From contig NC_135567.1 of NCBI RefSeq assembly GCF_964340395.1, positions 18,637,806 to 18,657,805 of the forward strand: 20,000 bases of DNA, written 5' to 3'. The DNA comes from Glandiceps talaboti (Eukaryota > Hemichordata > Enteropneusta > Spengelidae). The notes beneath the pieces were generated by a model. That model was not told where the DNA came from. It did no database searches and saw only the letters and a program-made list of their open reading frames with translations. Within the stretch, counting starts at the first letter, position 1, and each line of letters begins with the position of its first letter. The position numbers and the translations under genes are program-made. This document shows, one piece after another, positions 1-13,279 of the stretch.

Positions 1-29
1 ACTAAATGTACATACCCCATCCTTTCACC

Positions 30-645
<616 letters not shown>

Positions 646-1187
646 AACTTCACTTGCTTAAATCAGACAAACTTTAACAACATACATTTGTTGATATGGG
701 TAGTAAGTACTTCTTATGCTATTGTAAGTAGTTGTTGAGTTCTTTGTATTCATCACTTGTACTACATAACTCACTAACCTTCAAAATCCTTGAAGCCTTT
801 CAAATGTATAATTTATCACTAGTTACGTAACCAGGAATAGTTGATATTTTAAAAACGTATATTTCTGTATGGATTTTGTGTCGCCATAGTGATATTCCAG
901 AATATAATAACATGATTTACATAAACAACATATCTATAAATACAATATTATAATTATGTGCTTGGGTTGATTAAATAATACAGTATCATTATTTTCAATA
1001 AATAATGTAAATACAATCGCTTTAAGCCATAATTATGAAATAAATATTTTAATAAAGATTATATTATAATTTTAGTCTAAAATAAGATGTATTTTTTTGA
1101 CATCCATTCGTGAGAAGTGCTTCTGTGACGTCAGACTAAAAGAAAGTAAACATTTGCTAAAGATTTAGGATTTTTCAGAATATGACA
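646..1187. other. AT-rich intergenic or intronic DNA, no gene seen
   Basis: AT-rich unique-looking sequence with many TAATA/ATAAT runs at 900-1080. No open frame of note, no RNA gene and no convincing splice structure is visible. The only discrete motif is a perfect CRE-type octamer TGACGTCA at 1126-1133, which alone is not evidence of a promoter. Confidence 0.6.
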
Positions 1188-1728
1188 TTTATATGACTGA
1201 AGTCATTCTGAAATCTCAGTTAAAATTTACTACATTTTTCAAAAACATCCCAACTTTTTTATAAAAACTGACATATTTTTAGACCTAAATGGTAGAAGTC
1301 ATCATGAATGAAACCATGCATTCTAACATCTGTTTAAAATTCTTCAAAAATACTCTAAAATGGTCTTTGCCATATATTGTTGTTTTTTAGTATTCGTTGG
1401 GATTGTTTCAGTGACGATTTGGAATAAGATAAAATTGATATGAGCAAATAATGTAGGATTTGTTGTCAGAAACAGTAATCATTTTGAAACTGATTTTACA
1501 TGACTTCATTCATAGATATTATTTTTTCAATTTTAGTCAAAAACAACAATTTATGTCAAAGAGTATTTTTGAAGAATTTTCAACAGATGTTGAAATGCAG
1601 GGTTTCATTCATGATGACTTCCACCATTTAGGTCTAAAAATATGTCAGTTTTTATCGAAAAGTTGGGATGTTCTTGAAAAATGTAGTAAATTGTAACTGA
1701 GATTTCAGAATGACTTAAGTCATATAAA
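1188..1728. mobile_element. Large imperfect inverted repeat (foldback/MITE-like element or long hairpin)
   Basis: The left arm (about 1188-1388) and right arm (about 1539-1728) are reverse complements of one another at roughly nine bases in ten by eye, separated by about 150 bp. Matching blocks include TTCTGAAATCTCAGTTA, AAAACTGACATATTTTTAG and ACCTAAATGGT in the left arm, each found inverted in the right arm. The left arm carries an extra ~10 bp near 1357-1367. Each outer end contains a short palindrome, ATGACTGAAGTCAT (1193-1206) and ATGACTTAAGTCAT (1710-1723). A third related copy, ATGACTACAGTCAT, sits just outside at 1736-1749. No target-site duplication and no transposase frame were found. 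The structure fits a non-autonomous foldback DNA element. A locally arisen inverted duplication giving a hairpin RNA is the alternative. Confidence 0.8.
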
Positions 1729-3045
1729 GATTAGAATGACTACAGTCATGAAGACTATAGCTACAATGTTTATCTAAAATAAAGTTGAAATGTGCCAAAA
1801 AGTTTCCCAGACACAGCAAAATGTGTCTCCCAAGGCGGAATTTGTAGGTGACTAACCGTAACCAACAACTTTTGTGACGCACACCTTCTTTCAAATAAGA
1901 AGGACCATCGCCCAAATACAAATAATGGCTACTACTATATATCATAGTTAATCTCTTAGAGAACATTAAAAAAAGCTTCTTAGACAAGTCAAACAAAGAT
2001 CTTTAAAACACAAAACAAAGTCTTTTACAGGCATTACTTTGGTCGTGGGTTATCTTTCTTTTGTCAGTCACGTTGTTCACATGAGCGTCAAGAGTGCACT
2101 GACCTCGCTGTAGATGCAGAACGCGAGAAAACCAGAAAACATTTTAAGATAAAGAAAAAAAAAACTATCACTTTTACTTCAAGAATTTTGTAAAAGAGCT
2201 GGGGTGGGGGTCATTTATTAAGAAGAAGAATTTGGCTTCTAAGGGTCTTCCTTCGACGACAGTGCATTTAGTTATCAATGTTTCTGAAAATGTGGTCTAG
2301 AAAGATCAAAATTTGTTGCAAAGTCAAACAGGGAGACACATGTCGTCAGCAACTTTTGGTGGGGACAATCTAGTCGTACTAGTCTTATGGAGTTTTTAGT
2401 TTGAAACGAAAATAAAGGAAAGCAGTTGAAAATATCCGGTCGCTTTTATCCTAAACTTTATGCCAGTCTAAGCGCTAAAAGGAATATGAACAAGTTTCTA
2501 TCTTTTTTTGTTCAAACAGTAATTCGTTTATATTTGAATGGATTTTTATTACGAACGACAACCGTCGATCATTCCAGCCAGGATACATACAACACGTTCA
2601 CCATATGAGACCAATGTGTGTCATACGTTCCATATTCGCATCACTAGAATCCAACGCCTACCACAGGTGTACAACCTAGGCTTGTTAGCGGTGATAAACC
2701 AGGGCCGGATGTTTTCAAGGTCGCCTGGAATGATTTCTTTGTCTTCCCATTTTTCCAACTGCGCCATGTGGCATGAAATATGGTTAACTGGGAAATGTAG
2801 CATTCTGGTTATATTCCCATTAAAGACGTTTAAATTTGTATAGTAGGTTTGCATTGCGAACACAACATAAGTTGTGTAGGTGAATAATTAACTACCAACA
2901 CTACACTAATACACGTGGATTAAACTTTCTTTAACGTAGACAAAGTTCAGTGACCATCGATAACAGCATACAAACGTTCAGGATAACACAACTGTGCTCT
3001 CGCCTGATGTCAACTCTTCCTTTACCTCGATCTCTTTCGCTTTCT
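1729..3045. other. Intergenic or intronic DNA, no recognised gene
   Basis: Mostly AT-rich sequence. Between about 2540 and 2863 composition is more balanced and both strands are open over 80-100 codons, but neither translation shows a family motif I recognise. An exon cannot be excluded. No RNA gene or clear repeat is seen. The end of the segment (2996-3045) grades into the pyrimidine-rich array. Confidence 0.5.
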
Positions 3046-5373
<2,328 letters not shown>

Positions 5374-5990
5374 AGTTTTGGCGCATTTCTAGTGTCGTCA
5401 ACTGAGTCGCTGCAAGTACAGGCATGCTTATTTCTCATTCGAGTCACAGTGAGTGAAAACATATCGGCCAAAATACCGGCAAGGTACAAACTTTGATATT
5501 TTGGTCTTTTGATTTCACACACCGTGTATGCAATAAGTTAAAGTTTTTTGCGGTTTTTTCAGATTCTAAAAGTTAGTATAAAGCACAAACAAAGGTTTAT
5601 GTCTCAAAAGAACATCTGTGGTTATGAAGAAATATAAACAGCTGCTAACAGGATTAAGACTACCCAATTTTATAGCATTGAAATTTTGAGCGCCAACATC
5701 ATGATGTCGTCAACTTTGGTATTGGGAGTACGAGAGTATATGTCTCTCAAACGGATCGCTCAGGTTAGATACGCACATGAGGAAAACTGGTCAACATGTC
5801 ATTCTTGTCCAGATTGCGCAATTTTGGCGTGTTCCAGTGTCGTCAACTTTAGCATGGCGCGTGAAAGAAAGTACATTTCTCAAACGAATAGAATTAACAG
5901 GGGCAATACCAACCAAGCCGGTGACAAGTCTTACGATACCCAATTTTCTTCTGATTATGAAGAGTATGGGGAGGGGGGGGGGTTCAAAAA
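5374..5990 (+). repeat. Weakly conserved, diverged repeat units sharing a GTCGTCAACT core
   Basis: Three stretches share a core: TTTTGGCGCATTT then AGTGTCGTCAACT (5376-5403), TTTTGAGCGCCAAC then GATGTCGTCAACTTT (5684-5717), and TTTTGGCGTGTTC then CAGTGTCGTCAACTTT (5822-5850). Further matches follow, such as TCTCAAACG at 5745 and 5879 and TACCCAATTTT at 5663 and 5938. Spacing between units is irregular (about 310 and 135 bp). This could be an eroded tandem repeat or separate copies of an old interspersed element. The ~100-codon plus frame at 5686-5994 is carried by these repeats and is probably not a gene. Confidence 0.4.
5968..5982 (+). repeat. G-homopolymer tract
   Basis: Four G, one A, then ten G in a row. 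It is a short low-complexity tract and a likely site of length variation or assembly error. Confidence 0.9.
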
Positions 5991-7065
5991 TTGATTGCGA
6001 TCCAGAAATTTTTTAACTGTGTATGAAATTGTTCTAGCCTGCGTTCAACATAATAATCACAGAGGGGACTTCATTCTCAGAATTGGTCTATGGGTATCGA
6101 AGATTCCACACAATAGCAAACGATAAGCAATAAACATATATCAAATATGGCGATAACTTACCTCCATGTTGGACGTCATATCTTCAAGGTCCTCATCGGA
6201 AGTTTTCGGTACATATCCGTAAATATTAGGAAATTAGCGGAAATTGTCGTCATCATCAGAGGTCACGTTACAGCTGTTATTCCGTAAGATGTAATGATGG
6301 TGATGAAAACTCGTTGCTTATCTACAAACAGCTGAAGGAGAAATATAAAATTTTGAGGATTTTATATAAATTCGGGAAGGAAGTAGTAAAGATCCTCTTA
6401 ATATTGATACCAATTCTCGCTACTAAGTGACAATTATTTGATAACTTCAAACGTTCACGGTGGTTGAGCCCACAAATTAAGAACTTGATGAAATATGGCT
6501 AGAAGATCGCCACCTGTTACCGTGTTTTCGTTACTTCCGTTAATCATCATTAAATGTTACAAATTTGACATTTTTAAATTTCTTGATATCTTTCTTGACT
6601 AATTTTTTAGTCAAAAATCGTGATTAGACGAATTTCATTCAGTGATTTCAAATTGAAGATGTTGATCCCTTAAAAATTACCATTTTGTTTCATTTTTGGT
6701 CACTTTAGTTTTGGCGGTAACTTGCCGCAGACGACAATTGTGTTTGTTTTCGTATCCTGTCAGCTGCGAGTCAGAAAGCGCGCTTGTGAAGTGTACTTAC
6801 GCTTAGTGTCACGTCAAAATGATGACATGTCAATTTAATTGAAAAGTGTGAATTTGTCTTGACGGTTCGACACCTTCGATGAGTGAATGATCAAACCGTG
6901 AAGAGGAAACTCTTGACAGCCCTAACATGATTAACGCCATTATAATTATTTTAGACATCTTAATTTTAGGCGCCTATGTACGGAAACCGTTTTATGTACT
7001 TTAGTGTCCCTTAAAACTGACAACGAATGAGAATTATTAATTACAGAGTAGTTGACGACATATTG
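5991..7065. other. Intergenic or intronic DNA, nothing recognised
   Basis: AT-rich unique sequence. No long open frame, no RNA gene and no clear repeat was seen. The stretch around 6710-6830 is somewhat richer in CpG, but I see no core-promoter motif to support a promoter. Confidence 0.5.
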
Positions 7066-7182
7066 GTAAACGAACGGTGCAAGTTGTACGAACAGCCTAG
7101 AAAAGTAAACGAACGGTGCAAGTTGCACAAACAGCCTAGACAAGTAAACGAACGATGCAAGTTGTACGAACAGCCTAGACAA
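7066..7182. repeat. Three-copy 39-bp minisatellite
   Basis: Three head-to-tail copies at 7066-7104, 7105-7143 and 7144-7182. Each begins GTAAACGAACGRTGCAAGTT and ends ACAGCCTAGAMAA. They differ from one another at only a few positions. Because 39 is a multiple of three, both strands stay open. The minus strand reads a 13-residue repeat (FVQLAPFVYLSRL), part of an open frame at 6946-7182. The plus strand reads a 53-codon frame from ATG 7027 to TAG 7188 with three copies of VNERCKLYEQPRQ. Neither frame resembles a known protein, and the in-phase repetition follows automatically from the unit length. Confidence 0.95.
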
Positions 7183-7198
7183 GTCTAGAACAAATCAG

Positions 7199-7266
7199 AT
7201 GTGAAGACGAACAATAAAAACTTAAAATTATCCAGTTTTTATTTTTCTGTTTTCGTGTCTTCACAT
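7199..7266. repeat. Imperfect hairpin directly downstream of the 39-bp repeats
   Basis: The left arm 7199-7222 begins ATGTGAAGAC and ends ATAAAAACT. The right arm 7234-7266 begins AGTTTTTAT and ends GTCTTCACAT. This gives a 10-bp outer stem and a 9-bp inner stem around an asymmetric internal bulge and an 11-base loop. The size is that of a small foldback element or a hairpin-RNA precursor. No expression evidence can be read from the sequence. Confidence 0.6.
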
Positions 7267-8468
7267 TAACAACACTCTAAGTTTCTTGACAAGTTGTGGC
7301 GCAGATGTTCCATCTGTCAGTAATTTTCAACCAAATTCAAATATGATTTTGTTTGTAGATGCTAACGAAGAAGATCAGCATCGCTCATTGGCAGTAGTGT
7401 AGAAAGGTTATGATGGTTCTAAAATTTACGCAAAGACAGAGTGTAGCCTGATGTCCACCATGCTTCAAAAAAATATAGTTCACAACGCAAAGAAAACACT
7501 AATTAACTTGATTTCGCTAATGATTGAAGTATATATATTTGTTTTACTTGTTTGAGTGAAATATCAGTCTATATTAGATCGACGTGGTACATAGTTTGCA
7601 TGTGAGTGTTGTTTGTGTTAATTTGCCATCGTTTGATTGACAAAACTATATCACACCACACCACCGTGGTATTGAAAAGTATCATTCCATGATATTCTGA
7701 GCGGGACGAGATGAGTAGATTAATTTACATATATGACATTGATACATCGATTGTGAAAATACTGACTTTGAAATTAATTAAATCGGAACATACTAACTTT
7801 AAGCCCCGCCATATCACCAATCCATGGTATCTGATATTTTGTTCCACACCACAAGAGAGTGACATAAATAAAACTGGCATACCTGCAATCTTACTCATCA
7901 AGCCCGCATATAAATGCACTTCGTAATATCCCATAATTAGGGACTAAGTCATTGATAAAAGTTTTTAAAAAAACTAAAATCACAAAAACCCATTTTTAAA
8001 CAACGATTTCTAGGGATGATGTTAGCAATCTGAGTAAGCAGTAAGAATTAACCTTTGACAAGACTGGTCAATGTCGCCAGAGACTCAAAAACTACTGTAC
8101 TGCATAATGTTAGAAAAACACGATGGAAATTTGATAAGAATGTTTGATGGCGGCTGTCCTGTATATATGTGACATAAAACTTGATAGCAGGCCCTTGGAG
8201 ATGAATATTTCTAAGGGAGAATTCGTATACATTCCTTATTCTGTAGTAGACTGCGCATATCTTCATTATCTCCAACCGTGTGATATTTTGATAGAGGATT
8301 GGACGTGTTGAAACATGTAGTGAGAGAACTAACAACGTCAATTTATAGTACCATTGTATTTACGATATATTTAAAGACAAAACAGAGTTTGGTTTGGAAT
8401 TATGTATTCTTAATTATTAAAGACAGAAGTGAAACCAACAAACTGTTAAGAAGGTACTACGACTACTT
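7267..8468. other. Intergenic or intronic DNA, nothing recognised
   Basis: AT-rich sequence. Overlapping short frames on both strands at 7711-7934 and 8048-8341 show no recognisable domain. No RNA gene or discrete repeat was found. Confidence 0.5.
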
Positions 8469-8800
8469 TGCTGCTGCTGCTGTTTGTTGTTGTTGTTGTT
8501 GCTGCTGTTGTGTGTGCAGTTATGTACATGCATGTATGTATGTATGTATGTATGTATGTATGTATGTATGTATGTATGTATGTATGTATGTATGTATGTA
8601 TGTATGTGTATGTACAATGTATGTATGTATGTATGTATGTATGTATGTATGTATACTATGTATGTATGTATGTATGTATGTATGTATGTATGTATGTATG
8701 TATGTATGTATGTATGTATGTATGTATGTATGTATGATGCATGTGTGTGCGCGCGCGTGTATGTATGACTTTGTGTATTTGTGTGTCTGTCTGTATATGT
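8469..8800. repeat. CTG/TTG trinucleotide array running into a long (TATG)n array
   Basis: GCT units (8471-8481), TTG units (8484-8500) and CTG units (8501-8508) form a short trinucleotide block. Then (TATG)n runs from about 8534 to 8733, interrupted at about 8605-8619 (GTGTATGTACAA) and 8653-8657 (ACTAT). A GC/GT-alternating tail GTGTGTGCGCGCGCGTGT lies at 8743-8760, followed by TGTG/TCTG remnants to about 8800. Frames on both strands (MYVCMYVC, HTYIHTYI) are repeat artefacts. Confidence 0.97.
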
Positions 8801-11219
8801 ATGTGAAGTTATACAGAAGTTTGTTAAAATGGAAACTTTGGTATAAACGTATACGTATAGCTAAACAACATAACATTAAATAACTTAGATATCAACTCAA
8901 AGTCTTTAAAGCAAAACACTATGTCAGGTAATTTTTCTAAACTTGGAAAGACAAAATATATTGAATGGAAAGTCAAGTCAGTATATCGATAAAAGTTAAT
9001 GAAATGAGAAAATCGCCAACTAAATAGTGATACCGATCAACGTTCGAAAAGAATGGTTCAATCTTTGTCTCATCCGAGGACTGTCACACAGTTTTTATAA
9101 TCAAGATTTGCGTTGAAGTCAACATTCTGTACAAACAACTTCAGCACTACTTAACAGTTCAATAGTCAAGAAATAACGACCAGGGCGTAGACAAGAACGA
9201 TTTTTGTACACAAGGTATGAAGTTGTCCGACCCGATATTACTAAAAGTAACATTTTCTTAAATGACCCGACGTGTCTGAAAAGTGTGCGGTACTTTTAAA
9301 ATTAAACTGTTGTAAGCGTATAATGTAACAACCACTTTCATTTCGGTCAATCTGTTGTTTTTTGGCGGATAAAGTTTGAAGAAATAACCAAACTCCAAGG
9401 ATTATAGGGAAATGAGAAATGTCAGAATTTTTATGAATTCGATCATTTCGATGCCAGTTCAAATTTGTCTTAAAGTGTTTTACAGTTGTGACTCTTGCAA
9501 GACTGGTTTCTTAGTGCGGTAGAATAGACACACGAGGTGGAGGAAAAAATTACGCTTTAGTTAAAGTAAACACATCCCGCCTTATTCTGATAGTGTCGTC
9601 CAAATTCGTGTGAAATTCACAATGTCGTCAAAATTGACATTCTCAAATTTAATTTGTTCGGAATTTAGAGCAAAACTGAAATGTTCGTCAGAATGTGCGT
9701 GCAGCTGCGCGAAATTTGACGAAGACTGCGACGACGAGACGATGACGTCGGTCAAATCAACTCAAGATGTGACGTCAACGTGACCCGTCATCGGAACTTC
9801 ACCGATGTCTTTGTAATCGATCGATATGCTGTCTATTTTGATCACTCTGTTTTTGCTCTCAAAAACCTACAAGATAATTTTTACTGGTATTCTTTTCAAA
9901 AACCCTTTCTGTCACAAAAAAAATGGCCGACAAAATGAAAAGAAATCAGATTTGCTCCCTTACATACCTTCATTTTTTTTAAGTGAGACGAACAGCCGAG
10001 AATCACAATCGCAATGAAAAAGGCGCGTAAGTTATCCAGAATGTACCAGACGACAGTTTGCTGTGTGGGGCAACTTTTACTGTATGCGTGCTTTAACTGA
10101 TGTGTTTTTTAATGTATGGGGAGAGCTATCGGCCCAGTGTCGTTGCCTTTTTACTGCGTTGGCATATTTGAAGATAACTAAATGAGTATAACCCTAATAA
10201 AATGTAAGTTAACATCCTATGTGAATACGCCAAATAAATTTATATGCAAGAAACTGCAATATAAACGCACAATATGATGTTCTGTGGCTATCTTTAACGG
10301 TGTCGAATGAGGCAACTCACACCATCTTGTGAACTCATCACATTTGGAGGCCGTTTAAACTTTTCACTAACTTCAAAGCTTTTTGTAATTACAATGAAAT
10401 ATCTGTCTCCGTTCATTTTGGGGGGATCTGGCTTTGGCGGTCAACGATGCATGGAACGGATTATGGAAACCAAATACAAGATTAAGACAATTTCGTTTTA
10501 TTCCCTCGTAACAACAAATCTCAATGTATTACTCTTGTTGTCACGTGATATTTTACCGTAAGAAAGGCCCGAATCGGAACTAATTATTCCTTTGTTTTAA
10601 TCGTATGCTTTGTTATGCACAGACTGGGGGTGAGCTAACAAAACAGGCGGCTACAATAGCGCCGACAAAAGGGTCCTCATACCGGGCATTTTATGAGGAG
10701 AAATTATTCCCTCCCGTTCTCGTCTGCCACACTCGTGTTAAAACTTGGTCAAAGATGAAGATGGGTGTTAAACGGAGATCAAAGACACCGCATGACTATC
10801 AGAAACAAATTATTGGTCTTTATATTTTTCACATCAAGGCCTGGGCTGAGAAACCAAACATTCAACTGTACTGCCAAGGAATGAACCTAGCAACACGGTG
10901 TTGATGTCAAGTGATACGATATCAAATAGTGCAAATGCTAGATAAGTTGGGGTTCTGTCAACAACAAAAACTACTTCTTAGTTTCTATAAATAAACACGG
11001 GTGATAATGTCATATACTCCAAAGTTAACTTTTTATATGCAAACTGGATGAGAGGTTTTCTTGTGTTATTGTCTCGAACAAAGATTTCTTTGAGCAGTTG
11101 AACCTCGGCTATTGATTTTGGGTTTATACGGTAGTTTGGGTATGAATACAGACAGTTGGTGTACTTTCTGTCACTGTACTGACTACGTCACACTTGTCTT
11201 AGTTATAGAGTTGTTTTGT
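8801..11219. other. Intergenic or intronic DNA, no recognised gene
   Basis: Mostly AT-rich sequence. Two places differ. The stretch at 9590-9800 is locally CpG-richer, with repeated GTCGTC/CGTCA motifs and a CRE octamer TGACGTCA at 9770-9777 plus a one-off TGACGTCG at 9743-9750. The second is a 99-codon plus-strand frame from ATG 10605 to TGA at 10904, which has more balanced composition than its surroundings but no family signature I recognise. Neither is strong enough to call as a promoter or gene. Confidence 0.45.
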
Positions 11220-11239
11220 TGTACCCTTTAAGTTGTAAT

Positions 11240-11720
11240 CGGTGCATTCTGTTGTGTTGTGTTGCGTTGCTTTGTACAAGTGTTGTGTTGTGTTGTGTTG
11301 TGTTGTGTTGCGTTGTACAAGTGTCGTGTCGTGTTGTGTTATGTTATGTTGTGTTGCTTTGTACAAGTGTCGTGTTGTGCTATGTTGCGTTGTACAAGTG
11401 TCGTGTTGTGTTGTGTTGTGCGATGTTGCGTTGTGTTTCGTCGTGCTTTGTTGTGTTGTAATACGATGAGATGTAATGCGATGTAATGTGATGTGATGTG
11501 TGTTGTGTTGCGTTGCCCCGCGTTGTGTTGTGGTGTGTCGTGTTGTATTGCGTTGCTCTGTGCTGCAATGTGCTGTGTTTTGTGCCGCAGTGTCATGTGA
11601 ATTGATGTGGCGTGGTGTGGTGTGGTGTGTTGTATTGTATTATATTGTACTGTGCTGTGTTGTGTGTTGTTATGGCATATTCTGTTGATTTATATTGCGT
11701 TAATATGCATTGTGTAACGT
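11240..11720 (+). repeat. Degenerate GTTGT pentanucleotide array
   Basis: Pentamers of the TGTTG register dominate, with C, A and extra-base variants (TGTCG, TGCGT, TGATG, TGGTG). A TGTACAAG insertion recurs at 11273, 11314, 11360 and 11391, flanked by similar pentamers, which shows local duplication of larger blocks. The plus strand has very few A residues in the central part. Overlapping frames of 60-99 codons on both strands (CCVVLCCV, TTQHNTTQ) are products of the array. Confidence 0.95.
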
Positions 11721-11767
11721 TGTGTTGTGTTATGTTAGTTTGTTTTTGTTTGTTTTCTTTGTTTGAG

Positions 11768-11807
<40 letters not shown>
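11768..11807 (+). repeat. (TCA)n trinucleotide array
   Basis: About thirteen TCA units, followed by TTATCACCACCA. It would read as poly-Ser on the plus strand or poly-Met on the minus strand. No surrounding gene supports translation. Confidence 0.97.
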
Positions 11808-11858
11808 TATCACCACCATTCTCCTCGCTGACTGGTTATGCCAATAGGTTGTGAAAAT

Positions 11859-11859
11859 C

Positions 11860-11923
<64 letters not shown>
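11859..11923 (+). repeat. (CAA)n trinucleotide array
   Basis: About 21 uninterrupted CAA units. They would read as poly-Gln on plus or poly-Leu on minus. It lies about 50 bp from the TCA array. The poly-Leu/poly-Met minus frame at 11730-11921 joins the two arrays and is an artefact. Confidence 0.97.
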
Positions 11924-12472
11924 GATGTCATTCTCATTGCCAAAAATAGCATGCTCCTTTTTTGAAAGCTGATGCATCTCAAACAGTACGATGGAGTTAT
12001 AGTAACGAATATTTTCCTCTAGTATCCCATCTCTTTGTTTGAAGTTGTAAACGTTTTTGACCCGGCATAGTTCTCTTTTCCAAACGATGCAAATTTTATT
12101 CTTTAGTTGACAATTTATACATCGTTCAAAACTTTAAATATCTAACCCTGAATACAATTCACTTAATTGTTATTTCCTTCTCGTGAAAGCAAACTTTGAA
12201 TAAACATCCGTACGTGGGCGTGGGGACAGTAGAAAACAACCCTGGTTATTTAACAAACAATTTGTCTACTTTTCTTTCTTGACTAACTTCTGACAAATAT
12301 GAACTGTTTTGTTGTCTTCGAACAGTCCATCCACTTTGTTCACCAGTTCCCGGTTTCGTTTAGTTCGGATATGAACGACGTGCTAATTAAATCACAGATT
12401 GTAGGAGATAATGGAACAAGGTGTGGGCTGAGTGATTCAGGGGAGAGGACAGGTTGACATGCATGCATGAAT
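11924..12472. other. Intergenic or intronic DNA, nothing recognised
   Basis: AT-rich unique-looking sequence with no open frame of interest, no RNA gene and no repeat until the tetranucleotide array that follows. Confidence 0.5.
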
Positions 12473-12641
12473 TGATGAATGAATGAATGAATGAATGAAT
12501 GAATGAATGAATGAATGAATGAATGGGTGGGTGGGTGGGTGAATGGATGGATGGATGGATGGATGGATGGATGGGTGGGTGAGTGAATGGATGGATGGAT
12601 GGATGGATGGATGGGTGAGTGGGTGGATAGATAGATAGATA
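12473..12641 (+). repeat. Compound tetranucleotide array GAAT-GGGT-GGAT-GATA
   Basis: GAAT units run to about 12525. Three to four GGGT units follow, then GGAT to about 12570, GGGT/GAGT, GGAT to about 12611, GGGT/GAGT, and finally GATA at 12624-12641. All motifs differ by single substitutions, with a GGAT-GGGT block present twice. The minus-strand frame rich in HPSIHPSI is a repeat artefact. Confidence 0.97.
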
Positions 12642-12855
12642 GCATTATAATTCTCTCCGATGCTAAAGTATGACCAATTGAGAACTTCCCAACCTCGAAA
12701 ATCCGAGGTTAGTTAATATGCTAAGCTGTTAGAAATGTGTTAATTGGCCTCATCATCTATATCAACAGAAATAAAGAAGTGTCGGGTATTTGCATAATCT
12801 TCTTTTCCATCTTTTCATTGTATGCATGGTGCGCTCAGACCACTATAGAAAGAGG

Positions 12856-12970
12856 TTGTCTTGCTGCTAGACGTTCGGGCTTCTCCCGACGAAGTTCGCT
12901 GTGACGGCGAACGCCCATCCTTGTCGTATTGTAAATTCAGAATAACACCTGAGGTCTAGCAGCTAGACTA
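12856..12970. mobile_element. MITE-like element, copy 1 (115 bp)
   Basis: The left end TTGTCTTGCTGCTAGAC (12856-12872) and the reverse complement of the right end (12954-12970, TAGTCTAGCTGCTAGAC) agree at 15 of 17 positions. It shares its ends and internal blocks (CGAAGTTCGC, TGTCGTATTGTA, GAGGTCTAGCAG) with the longer copy at 13422-13583. A small internal hairpin pairs GTTCGC (12894) with GCGAAC (12907). No coding capacity, so it must be non-autonomous. No target-site duplication is visible at this copy. Confidence 0.75.
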
Positions 12971-13279
12971 GGACATGAGTAGCTGTGGCCAGATTCATAG
13001 GAAGTATTTATAGTAGGAGCACAGAAACTTCAAAGGCTTATTTATTCTTTATTGTTTAGTATAATGTCGTAGCGTTATTTTACAAATTGTGACGCGAACT
13101 TGGCCGCTTTATAATGAACACGCAGGACAATAGCCACCTTAGCTCTGAAATACGATTTGAGAACTCTCTGTCAGCAGTTGTGTCGCAGTTCTCTGAGTGC
13201 ACATTTCCAAACTTTGACCCGTCTTTTTTACACCTGACCCCATGAAGACGCGACATTACACAAATATCCATTATCGGAT

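Noticed and set aside
2538-2863. Overlapping frames of 80-101 codons on opposite strands
   Set aside because: Neither translation shows a family signature, and the strands cannot be told apart. It is only noted as a balanced-composition patch.
7027-7188. Plus-strand 53-codon frame with three 13-residue repeats as a real peptide gene
   Set aside because: The in-phase repeats follow automatically from a 39-bp unit, and the minus strand is open too. There is no signal peptide, processing-site pattern or known family.
8299-8883. 194-codon plus frame containing MYVCMYVC repeats
   Set aside because: Most of the frame is the TATG array. The short unique ends show no domain, and similar frames are open in the other registers.
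11216-11921. Cysteine/valine-rich, Thr/Gln/His/Asn-rich and poly-Leu/poly-Met frames on both strands
   Set aside because: They are translations of the GTTGT, TCA and CAA arrays in different registers.
12340-12645. Minus frame with HPSIHPSI repeats
   Set aside because: It is a translation of the GGAT/GGGT/GAAT array.
12856-12970. Target-site duplication around the shorter MITE copy
   Set aside because: The nine bases on either side do not match, so no duplication is claimed for this copy.
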